Source: Spartobacteria bacterium (lineage in GTDB: Bacteria; Verrucomicrobiota; Verrucomicrobiia; Chthoniobacterales; UBA10450). Taken from it: a stretch of DNA of 25,291 nt. The notes beneath the pieces were generated by a model. It was not told the origin of the DNA, ran no database searches, and saw nothing but the letters and a program-made list of their open reading frames with translations. This document shows, piece by piece, positions 14,753 to 22,030 of the stretch (position 1 is its first letter; every line of letters begins with the position of its first letter). The position numbers and the translations under genes were made by a program. The stretch covers positions 1 through 25,291 of the forward strand of contig JAJPJU010000102.1 of the NCBI GenBank assembly GCA_021324035.1, in the 5' to 3' direction.

Positions 14753-15718
14753 ATGAAAAAAATCGGAATTCTTTTTGGCCAGGAGCACAGCTTCCCGCCG
14801 GCATTTGTTGAGCGAGTCAACCAGAAGACAGGTGGCAAAGACATCGTCGCGGAGTTCGTCCGGATCGACAAAGTGGTCCAGGGTGAGCCCTGCGGTTACG
14901 ACGTAGTGATCGATCGTATCTCGCAGGATGTTCCGTTCTACCGGGCGTGGCTGAAGAACGCGGCCCTGACCGGAACCGCAGTGGTCAACAATCCGTTTTG
15001 GTGGAGCGCGGACGAGAAGTTTTTCAATAATGCGCTCGCGACCAAAATCGGCGTCGGTGTTCCGCGGACTGTGTTGTTGCCATCAAATCAGCCGCCGCCC
15101 GATACCAACGACAAATCGTTTCGCAATCTGGAATACCCGATGAACTGGGAAGCGATTTTCAATTACGTCGGCTGGCCGGCCTTTTTCAAACCATTCGCGG
15201 GCGGTGGGTGGAAGAATGTTTACCGGTTGCATAATCGCGACGAATTTTTCCGGGCCTACAACGACACGGGTCAGCTGGTCATGATGTTGCAGGAAGAAGT
15301 GAAGTTCGACATGTACTTCCGGTGTTACTGCATCGATCAGCGCAACGTCCGCATCATGCCTTACGAGCCGCGGCATCCGTATCATCTGCGTTATCAAACC
15401 GAATGGCAGGCGCCGAAAGACGTTTTGGAAAAGGTCGAGGAAGGCGTGCTGCGATTGAATCAATATCTCGGCTACGATTTGAATACGGTAGAGTTCGCGA
15501 TTCGCGATGGCGTTCCGGTGGCGATCGATTTTTGCAATCCGGCTCCGGACGCGGAAGCGGCGTCGGTGGGTCAGGGAAATTTCGAATGGGTAGTGGAAGC
15601 CGTTTCCGAAATGGCGATTCGCAAAGCCCGCGAGCATCAACCCGGCCGCGACAATTTGAGTTGGGGCAAATATCTCCAGGCCGCTGTGACACGGCGTTCG
15701 TTAGGCGAGCTGAAGTAG
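14753..15718 (+). CDS. ATP-grasp family protein (carboxylate-amine ligase-like)
   Basis: The 321-residue protein (ATG at 14753; an in-frame TTG at 14714 is an unlikely earlier start) has a Rossmann-like start MKKIGILFGQEHSFP, then ATP-grasp landmarks: FFKPFAGGGWKNVYRL (144-159, ATP-binding Lys146 with a Gly-rich loop), MLQEEVKFDMYFRCYCI (178-194) and the metal-binding end VEFAIRDGVPVAIDFCNPAP (246-265; Glu247, Asp259, Asn262). Such enzymes join a carboxylate to an amine through an acyl-phosphate. Substrates are unknown. It directly follows the AsmA-like gene and precedes the exported protein block. A decayed copy of its last codons is present at 17829-17890. Confidence 0.82.
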   Translation: MKKIGILFGQEHSFPPAFVERVNQKTGGKDIVAEFVRIDKVVQGEPCGYDVVIDRISQDVPFYRAWLKNAALTGTAVVNNPFWWSADEKFFNNALATKIGVGVPRTVLLPSNQPPPDTNDKSFRNLEYPMNWEAIFNYVGWPAFFKPFAGGGWKNVYRLHNRDEFFRAYNDTGQLVMMLQEEVKFDMYFRCYCIDQRNVRIMPYEPRHPYHLRYQTEWQAPKDVLEKVEEGVLRLNQYLGYDLNTVEFAIRDGVPVAIDFCNPAPDAEAASVGQGNFEWVVEAVSEMAIRKAREHQPGRDNLSWGKYLQAAVTRRSLGELK

Positions 15719-15961
15719 GATTTCTTCGATTCCGCGGATTGCGCCGCACTTGAAGTCGCACTTTTTACTTCGGATAGACAAGAATAAGGTTCGACATTTG
15801 CCGGACTGAGTCCTATCGTTCTCCCGGTTACGTCATCCGACGTTTCAACTTATCTTCAGCGGGCTGAACAAGCTTGTGGGGCTGGATCTTCGCTGGGACA
15901 CCGCTTAACGCGATCTCCAAATCCAACCCGTGTCAGCCATTTCAACCCCTTTCCGCCACTC

Positions 15962-15966
15962 AGGAG
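15962..15966 (+). promoter_or_regulatory. Shine-Dalgarno site of the FG-GAP gene
   Basis: AGGAG lies seven bases before the ATG at 15974. It fixes the start and suggests this gene is translated efficiently. Confidence 0.7.
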
Positions 15967-15973
15967 AATCTCT

Positions 15974-17791
15974 ATGCGTTTCCTAATCAGAAAAACTGCG
16001 GTCATATTGTTTTCGGTTGCCGTGCTGCTAATGGGCGGCGGTACAGCGGTTCGCGGCCAGGCCGGGCTTAGCTTGGGCAACTACTCGAACGTCGAGGTCC
16101 AACTTAGCGGCAATACCACGAACACGCCATCAGCCGCTCCGACTAACGCGGCGCGCATCACTGTCACTACCTCCACCGATTTCAACGGCAAACTGGAAGG
16201 CGATTCGACCACCGGAGTAGTGCGCATAACCGACGCGAATCCAGCAGGCACTTATACGGTGACCGTCAAGGCCTTCGATAGCGGCGGCACGACCGTTTCG
16301 AAAACCTTCACCCTGACAGTGGCGACGCCGGTAGCATGCGGTCCGGTCGTCTTCGGGGCCGCGACAAACTTTCATGCCGCCGGCTGGGCGGTAGCGGTGG
16401 GTGATTTCAACGGCGACGGTAAACAAGACATTGTTGCGGTTGGCTCAAACGGCGTAAACGGCGTCGCCGTGTTACTGGGTGATGGCATGGGCGGGTTCGG
16501 CACGGCAACCTATTTTGGCGGTGCCTTCTATGTCTCAGTGGCAGTTGGCGATTTCAATGGCGATGGCAAACAAGATCTCGCGGTTGTCAGTCAAACCTTG
16601 AACACCGTGTCAGTGTTGTTAGGCGATGGCGCGGGCAACTTCGGTACTGCCGCGGACTTCAACGTTGGCACTACTCCTGTCTCAGTCGCAGTGGGCGATT
16701 TCAACGGCGATGGGAAGCTAGACCTCGTTGTTGCCAATGAAGGCTCAAACACCGCGTCGGTTTTGTTGGGAGACGGCACGGGCAACTTCGGTACTGCCAC
16801 GAGCTTCAACGTTGGAAGCAATCCCATCGCGGTGGCGGTGGGTGATTTCGACGGGGATGGGAATCAGGACCTCGCGGTTGCTAATTTTGGCACCGACAGC
16901 GGTAGCGACGATGGCAGCGTGTCGATCTTGTTGGGCAACGGCGCCGGTAGTTTTGGTGCCGCGACTAATTTTCACGTCGCCACTCCTCGATCAGTGGCGT
17001 TGGGCGATTTTAATGGCGATGGCAACCAAGACGTCGTCACCGCTAGCAATAACAACGCCGTCTCAGTTTTGCTGGGCAACGGGGCAGGTAGTTTCGGTAC
17101 TTTTACGCAATTTAATGCAGGAGGCACTCCTGACGGAGTCGCAGTGGGAGATTTCAACGGCGACGGCAACCAAGACCTGGCGGTTGCTAACTTTGGATCC
17201 GCCGACGTGTCGGTTTTGTTGGGCAACGGCGCGGGCAGTTTCGGTAGTGCGACAAACTTCGCCGCTGAATTTCGTTGTACTGCAGTGGTTGTGGGCGATT
17301 TCGACGGCGACGGGCAACAAGACCTCGCGGTTGCCAACCGTGACGTAGAAGACGTGTCGGTCTTATTGCGTCAATGCGCGGCGTCTACTCCAACTCCGAC
17401 ACCAACCTTAACCCCAACCCCGACACCGACGCCAACGCCAACGCCGACACCGACACCGACACCGACCCCAATGCCCACATCTACACCGTGTATACATGGT
17501 GGATGCGGTCCAACTCCGACTCCTACCCCAACTCCTATCAGTAGTCCGACTCCAACTCCTACGGCGACTCCGTTACCAAGCGCGACACCTAGTCCGATCC
17601 CGACTTCAACTCCGACGCCCACCCCGACAGTGGCGCCTAATCCTACACCAACGCCCACGCCGTGTTCACGCGGTGGATGCGGTCCAAGCCCAACTCCGAC
17701 TCCGACCCCGGTAAGTAATCCGACGCCAACTCCTACCCCAGCTTTACTTCCGACTGCGACTCCAACACCGACGGCGACGATTCACCGTTAG
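15974..17791 (+). CDS. Exported FG-GAP (VCBS-type) beta-propeller protein with Pro-Thr tail
   Basis: The 605-residue protein begins with a signal peptide (cleavage likely near GQA, residue 30), then an Ig/cadherin-like domain (about 36-117, ending TYTVTVKAFD...TFTLTV). Seven repeats of about 48 residues follow (about 137-468), each with VAVGDFNGDGxQDLAVA-like calcium-binding DxDxDG; seven is the number expected for a closed integrin-like propeller. The tail (470-605) is Pro-Thr rich and is interrupted twice by CxxGGCGP (Cys506/511 and Cys564/569). AGGAG lies seven bases before the ATG, the best Shine-Dalgarno of the exported genes. It is probably a secreted or surface adhesion or binding protein. 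No sorting signal is evident at the C-terminus. Confidence 0.9.
   Translation: MRFLIRKTAVILFSVAVLLMGGGTAVRGQAGLSLGNYSNVEVQLSGNTTNTPSAAPTNAARITVTTSTDFNGKLEGDSTTGVVRITDANPAGTYTVTVKAFDSGGTTVSKTFTLTVATPVACGPVVFGAATNFHAAGWAVAVGDFNGDGKQDIVAVGSNGVNGVAVLLGDGMGGFGTATYFGGAFYVSVAVGDFNGDGKQDLAVVSQTLNTVSVLLGDGAGNFGTAADFNVGTTPVSVAVGDFNGDGKLDLVVANEGSNTASVLLGDGTGNFGTATSFNVGSNPIAVAVGDFDGDGNQDLAVANFGTDSGSDDGSVSILLGNGAGSFGAATNFHVATPRSVALGDFNGDGNQDVVTASNNNAVSVLLGNGAGSFGTFTQFNAGGTPDGVAVGDFNGDGNQDLAVANFGSADVSVLLGNGAGSFGSATNFAAEFRCTAVVVGDFDGDGQQDLAVANRDVEDVSVLLRQCAASTPTPTPTLTPTPTPTPTPTPTPTPTPTPMPTSTPCIHGGCGPTPTPTPTPISSPTPTPTATPLPSATPSPIPTSTPTPTPTVAPNPTPTPTPCSRGGCGPSPTPTPTPVSNPTPTPTPALLPTATPTPTATIHR
17375..17788 (+). 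repeat. Pro-Thr-coding low-complexity tract in the FG-GAP gene
   Basis: Six-base units coding Thr-Pro (ACNCCN) fill most of this segment, with two unique islands coding CIHGGCGP (near 17489) and CSRGGCGP (near 17663). The reverse strand reads as Gly-Val repeats without stops, which is only a consequence of the composition. Confidence 0.85.
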
Positions 17792-17828
17792 ACGTCACGT
17801 TTGAGCAGGCGAAAACGGGCAAGAGATC

Positions 17829-17890
17829 TTGGACAAATATCTCCAAGTGCGGTGGCGAAGCGTTCGTTAGGCGAGCTGGCTTAGGATTTG
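17829..17890 (+). pseudogene. Decayed copy of the 3' end of the ATP-grasp gene
   Basis: This stretch matches 15661-15723, the end of the ATP-grasp gene, with identical blocks CAAATATCTCCA (17834-17845), GCGTTCGTTAGGCGAGCTG (17860-17878) and TAGGATTT (17883-17890). It reads KYLQ in one frame and AVAKRSLGELA then stop in another, against KYLQAAVTRRSLGELK then stop in the intact gene, so it is frameshifted. Nothing of the remaining 270 or so codons is visible upstream, where the FG-GAP gene ends. Confidence 0.8.
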
Positions 17891-17978
17891 GCGGGAAATA
17901 TTTTCGTCGCTTGTTAACGCGGGCCGAGGCGTTTCCGTATTTCCTAAGCAAGCAAATCGCGGAAAATCTTATCACACC

Positions 17979-18050
17979 GGATAACGTCTGGCAGATAGCA
18001 CCTTGCCTGAAACAATCCGCCACGGGCCGTGAGCCAATCGGCGTAAATCT
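17979..18050 (+). promoter_or_regulatory. Leader segment shared with the next exported gene (copy 1)
   Basis: GGATAACGTCTGGC (17979-17992), then CTGAAACAA, CCACGGGCCGTG and ATCGGCGTAAAT occur in the same order and near-equal spacing as in 21853-21935. It starts 174 bases before the ATG at 18153. CACGGGCCGTG is a small inverted repeat. It could be a promoter/operator region or a remnant of gene duplication. Confidence 0.45.
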
Positions 18051-18088
18051 CAGGCCGCGAATGTTTTCCGTGTTTTACGGGAAATAAT

Positions 18089-18117
18089 TTGACACGAATA
18101 TCAGCGTCCGATACGAT
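18089..18117 (+). promoter_or_regulatory. Probable sigma70-type promoter of the Kelch/LamG gene
   Basis: TTGACA (18089-18094), a 17-base spacer and TACGAT (18112-18117) make a near-consensus promoter. Transcription would begin at about 18124, giving a leader of about 30 bases before the ATG at 18153. Confidence 0.6.
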
Positions 18118-18152
18118 CGCGCGCGCAACCGGAAAGCGATGGCGGACTATAT

Positions 18153-21100
18153 ATGAAGTTCCTCCTCGAACGTGCCAGACAAGCGGGCGCCAGTAATTCG
18201 CGCGCCGCTACCTTCGTCGTTTTTTTTGCGCTGGCGATTTTGAGCGCGCTTTTCGCCGCGCGGATCCCCGTTGTTCAAAAGCCGCAAACTAAAACGGTCA
18301 AACCAGCGCCTTTTGCTTCCACTAGTGGATTTATCGGCTGCTCGTCGCTGATTTGGACACAACTGTCGCCAACCGGCACTGGACCAGATGTAAATTCGCA
18401 GCAGTTCGCTTCCGACGGTCGAGGAAATTTGATGACGTTCAGCGGTTGCGGACCAACCGGATGCAACAGTTCAAACACCTCGTTTGTTTTGCGAGACGCG
18501 TTCGGCGTTGCAGGTAACCCGTTTTGGATCCAGCTGTCGCCGACTGGCGGTCCACCGGCTGCGCGTCACGGACATATTGTTGCTTACGATTCGAGTCTTA
18601 ACGAGCTGATCGTGTCCGGAGGGTGCGCGGGCGGCTGCTTGCCGTTAGCGACTGACATGTGGAGTTTGTCGAACGCGAACGGACTCGATGTCGGCACAAC
18701 TCCGACTTGGACAAATCGCGGAACTGCTCCGAACTCTTCGTTTGGCGTCGCACAATTCGCAGCCACCGATTCAACGAATCATGTCCTGATGGTTTTCGGC
18801 GGCCAGAACGGCGGCGGTTCCGGTTGCGCTACCTCGGGCAGTACTGAAACAGTGAACACTTCGACGTTCGCGGTCGCGACACTGTCAACATCGGGCGGAC
18901 CTCCCGGCGAACAGTATGCCGCAAAAGGCGGCTACGACCCCGCAACGAACCAAGTTCTGATTTCCAATGGATCGAGCTGCTCCGACAACGATCTCTGGGG
19001 ATTGTCGAATGCCGACGGTATCGGAGGATCGAATGTTTGGACCGATCTGCTTGCACAAGGTGGCGCCAACCAGCCGCCAGTCGGCAACTTTCCGAGCACT
19101 TACAGTCCTGAGCTGAATTCAGTGTTTTTGATCGAGCAGGCTGATACGAATTCACCGCCAAACTTATGGATCCTGTCGAATGCGAACGGATTCGATTCGA
19201 ATAATAATCCGGCAACGCCTGTCTGGACGAAAACTACGCCGGCTGGTGCGCCCGCCACGGGTTCACTTTCGGCAATTGCTTATGATTTTGGCAGCAACCG
19301 CTTGCTAGTTCAAGTTTCGCAAACTGGCAGCATCGAGTACTGGGTGATTAAGTGTCAGAGTTCGCCGGGATGCGCGAGCGTCACCTTTACCGGTTCATTC
19401 ATCAGCGGTCAGCCCGCTGACGCGGCGACTCAGTCAGCTTGGGGCGACTTTATCAATTCCCTGAATCCGTCCGATTACGCGATGGTCACGATCAGCGGCA
19501 GCAACGATCCAACCGGGCGAAGTCTCTTCGATAAGGTTGTGGTGCCCCAGCTTGCAGCGGCCATGAAGAACGGCGGAACGTTTAACTTCTTCGTTGGACC
19601 TAGCGATTACTGGAACGTGGGTCTGTGCAACGGTACGGTCGAGCTAAACCAAAGCGTGGCTCCCAGTGTGTGTGACTGTGGAGATATCTACTCGGTTCGG
19701 CCACAAAACACGAATCCCGCCACCCTCTGGGGCGGAGTGAACTCGTTCAGCTGTCCACCGGAAGGAGACCAAACCATGACGGTCACGTTTTCGGCCGCCT
19801 GTTGCACAGCGCCGCCGCCGGACATGGTGAGTTGGTGGCCTGCCGAGAACAATGCGGATGACATAGTTAGTCATAATAACGGCACCTTGGAGAATGGTGC
19901 GGGCTTCAGCACCGGCGAAGTCGGACAAGCATTTAGTTTCAATGGATCCAACCAGGATGTATCCATCGGCGACCCTAACACTCTGAAAGTGACGACCGGA
20001 GTCACGATCGATGCCTGGATCAATCCAACCAGTTTGCCGAACGGACTGGCCGGAGTTCTAACCAAGTGGAATCAGGATTTCCAGCTCGATTCGACCGCGG
20101 ACTCCTACGCGCTTTGGATTAACAATGATAGCGGAACGCTGCGCTTGTTTGGCGGCGTTCTGTTGGCATCTGGAAGCGAGCCGACAATCCAGGGTGGATC
20201 TATTCCGCTGAATAGTTGGACTCATGTCGCGATGACCTATGACGCTGCGTCGGGTACCATGACATTGTACATCAACGGGGTTGCTGTCACCTCTTTCACT
20301 GCGACCGCAAATACGAACATCTGGTCCACCGATGCCCCGGTTTATATCGGCAGTGAAGCAGGCGACGGCGCCGGTCGTTATTTCCCGGGACTGATTGACG
20401 AAGTTGAAGTATTTAACCGCGCACTTAGTTCAACCGAGATCGAGCAAATCTATCTCGCTCAACAGTCCGGCAAATGTCACTCTTGCACGACGCCCCCTCC
20501 GGACATGCTGCATTGGTGGCCGGGCGACGGCGACGCCAATGACATTCAAGGCGCCAATAACGGCACACTTGTAAACGGGGCGGGTTTTGCAACCGGCGAA
20601 GTCGCTCAGGCGTTTAGCCTCAATGGCAGCAATCAGTATGTCGATGTTGGCTCGGTTGACCTTCCCGCCACCTTCACGATCGATGCCTGGGTTAATGCTT
20701 CGAACTTCTCAGGCATACCCATAATCATCGATGATTCACAATCGACCGGCTATCTTCTCTATATAAATCCCAACGGGCATGTCGAAGCACAGGTCTTCAC
20801 CGATACCGGCGTCAACGATTACATCACCCAAGTAGGTATCACTGCTGGTACTTGGCAACATGTTGCCGTCACCTACGATGCGAACGCGCCTGGCGGTCAG
20901 AAGTTGATCTTTTATTTCAATGGGTCAGCTGTGCCGACAACCGTTTTTGGCGATGACGGCGGAACACCGACCCATAGCTCGACCTCCGCAAAAATCGGCG
21001 CCAATGCCCAGGCAAGTGGCAATTTCTTCCCGGGCCTGATTGACGAACTCGAGCTTTTCGGTCGCGCGCTCAGTCCCGGCGAAGTTCAAAGTATTTTCGA

Positions 21101-21722
21101 TGCCGGTAGCGAAGGAAAATGCAAGTCGATAACGAGTCCTACGCCAACGCCTACTCCGACACCTACGCCCACGCCCACACCTACACCTACACCTACTCCT
21201 ACGCCAACTCCTACACCGACACCAACTCCAACTCCTACTCCAACTCCTACTCCAACTCCTACTCCTACTCCTACTCCTACTCCTACTCCAACTCCTACTC
21301 CTACTCCTACACCGACTCCAACTCCTACACCGACACCGACCCCAACACCGACACCAACTCCCACGCCAACACCTACTCCGACCCCGACTCCGTGCAATCT
21401 AAGGGGCGGATGTGGCCCTAGTCCTACGCCTACGCCGACGGCAACTCCGATTAGCAGCCCAACTCCGACGCCAACACCTACAGCGACAATCGTACCTACC
21501 GCGACGCCGACTCCGACGCCATGTGGACGCGGAGGTCAGGGATGCGGTCCAAGTCCGACTCCTACTCCGACCTCAACTCCAGTGAGCCCGAGTGCAACTC
21601 CCACGCCGACGGCTACTCCGCTCGCTAGTCCTACGCCAACGCCAACTCCCACAGCAACTCCGATAGGTAGCGCAAGTCCAACGCCGACTCCTACTCCGAC
21701 CCCAATACGTCATGCTCCGTGA
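18153..21722 (+). CDS. Large exported Kelch-like / LamG / Pro-Thr tail protein
   Basis: The 1189-residue protein has a signal-like N-terminus (hydrophobic 19-36 after a basic, Arg-rich head). A Kelch/galactose-oxidase-like propeller follows (about 63-405), with repeated phrases such as WTQLSPTG, HGHIVAYDSSLNELIVSGG, DLWGLSNADG and LWILSNANGFD. A Cys-containing module of unknown family spans about 406-550. Two LamG (concanavalin-like) modules follow (about 551-777 and 778-990), each beginning C-T-x-PPPDMxxWWP and ending GLIDExExFxRALS...GKC. The tail (990-1189) has 42 Pro-Thr dipeptides in a row, then CNLRGGCGP (Cys1081/1087) and CGRGGQGCGP (Cys1124/1131). It is probably secreted or surface-bound and binds sugars or other ligands. 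No sorting motif is recognised. It has a clear promoter but no strong ribosome binding site. Confidence 0.88.
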   Translation: MKFLLERARQAGASNSRAATFVVFFALAILSALFAARIPVVQKPQTKTVKPAPFASTSGFIGCSSLIWTQLSPTGTGPDVNSQQFASDGRGNLMTFSGCGPTGCNSSNTSFVLRDAFGVAGNPFWIQLSPTGGPPAARHGHIVAYDSSLNELIVSGGCAGGCLPLATDMWSLSNANGLDVGTTPTWTNRGTAPNSSFGVAQFAATDSTNHVLMVFGGQNGGGSGCATSGSTETVNTSTFAVATLSTSGGPPGEQYAAKGGYDPATNQVLISNGSSCSDNDLWGLSNADGIGGSNVWTDLLAQGGANQPPVGNFPSTYSPELNSVFLIEQADTNSPPNLWILSNANGFDSNNNPATPVWTKTTPAGAPATGSLSAIAYDFGSNRLLVQVSQTGSIEYWVIKCQSSPGCASVTFTGSFISGQPADAATQSAWGDFINSLNPSDYAMVTISGSNDPTGRSLFDKVVVPQLAAAMKNGGTFNFFVGPSDYWNVGLCNGTVELNQSVAPSVCDCGDIYSVRPQNTNPATLWGGVNSFSCPPEGDQTMTVTFSAACCTAPPPDMVSWWPAENNADDIVSHNNGTLENGAGFSTGEVGQAFSFNGSNQDVSIGDPNTLKVTTGVTIDAWINPTSLPNGLAGVLTKWNQDFQLDSTADSYALWINNDSGTLRLFGGVLLASGSEPTIQGGSIPLNSWTHVAMTYDAASGTMTLYINGVAVTSFTATANTNIWSTDAPVYIGSEAGDGAGRYFPGLIDEVEVFNRALSSTEIEQIYLAQQSGKCHSCTTPPPDMLHWWPGDGDANDIQGANNGTLVNGAGFATGEVAQAFSLNGSNQYVDVGSVDLPATFTIDAWVNASNFSGIPIIIDDSQSTGYLLYINPNGHVEAQVFTDTGVNDYITQVGITAGTWQHVAVTYDANAPGGQKLIFYFNGSAVPTTVFGDDGGTPTHSSTSAKIGANAQASGNFFPGLIDELELFGRALSPGEVQSIFDAGSEGKCKSITSPTPTPTPTPTPTPTPTPTPTPTPTPTPTPTPTPTPTPTPTPTPTPTPTPTPTPTPTPTPTPTPTPTPTPTPTPTPTPTPTPTPTPCNLRGGCGPSPTPTPTATPISSPTPTPTPTATIVPTATPTPTPCGRGGQGCGPSPTPTPTSTPVSPSATPTPTATPLASPTPTPTPTATPIGSASPTPTPTPTPIRHAP
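21138..21392 (+). repeat. 255-base Pro-Thr hexamer array
   Basis: Forty-two consecutive Pro-Thr dipeptides are encoded by six-base units, some identical in a row (ACTCCT at about 21229-21310), others differing only at third codon positions. All units are six bases, so gain or loss keeps the frame. Stop-free frames in other phases (Tyr-Ser on +, Gly-Val on -) are by-products. Confidence 0.9.
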
Positions 21723-22030
21723 TTGGGTCGATGCGCGCACGATCGATTAAGTGCCGCTTCGATATTTCGGCTTGTAAGGCAAAACGTAAACTCGTTAGGC
21801 GCGATTTTTGCGCGACTTGTCAGGCTCGAATGTTCCGCCAAGCCGCTGCGTAGGGTAACATCTGGCGCTTGGACTCGCTGAAAAAAGTCTTCCACAGGCT
21901 TGACCCGTGGCAGGCCTATCGCGCAAAAATGTCTGCGAGTTCAGTGGTTAGGCCACACTCATGAAACTTTCTCCACCACTGCCACACGCGCGGCGCCTGC
22001 GCGGGGCGCTTTCTCTCGACCTCTGACTTT
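21723..22030. other. 308-base gap before the LamG/C-type lectin gene
   Basis: No gene was seen. It contains a 12-base inverted repeat, ATTTTTGCGCGA (21804-21815) and TCGCGCAAAAAT (21919-21930), enclosing the leader-like segment at 21853-21935. A second inverted pair, GGCCTA and TAGGCC, occurs at about 21913-21956. No convincing -35/-10 pair was recognised. Confidence 0.6.
21853..21935 (+). promoter_or_regulatory. Leader segment shared with the previous exported gene (copy 2)
   Basis: GGGTAACATCTGGC (21853-21866) followed by GCTGAAAAAAG, CCACAGGC, CCGTGG and TATCGCGCAAAAAT parallels 17979-18050. It starts 178 bases before the ATG at 22031. CCACAGG and CCCGTGG could pair with one mismatch. Confidence 0.45.

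Larger units (their letters stand above)
17792..18152. other. 361-base gap between two exported protein genes
   Basis: No intact gene was seen. It holds the ATP-grasp remnant (17829-17890), a leader-like segment resembling that before the next exported gene (17979 to about 18050), and a probable promoter (18089-18117). Confidence 0.7.

Noticed and set aside
21138..21392. Possible CRISPR array
   Set aside because: The units are six bases with no spacers, read in frame as Pro-Thr, and there are no cas genes.
21086..21397. Minus-strand open frame of Gly-Val repeats (and a similar one at 17371-17658)
   Set aside because: It is the reverse complement of the Pro-Thr hexamer array; lack of stops follows from composition.
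21119..21421. Plus-strand frame coding Tyr-Ser/Tyr-Thr repeats
   Set aside because: It is another phase of the Pro-Thr array and lies wholly inside the larger exported gene.
15700..21800. Three GTTAGGC words (15700, 17866, 21794), each between single-gene units, resembling integron attC R' sites (GTTRRRY)
   Set aside because: No matching RYYYAAC partner or L'/L'' arms occur at the right distance, the first lies in the ATP-grasp coding end, the second is explained by the duplicated ATP-grasp fragment, and no integrase is present.
21853..21960. c-di-GMP (GEMM) riboswitch before the LamG/lectin gene
   Set aside because: The conserved GEMM core words are absent, and the inverted repeats do not match its layout.
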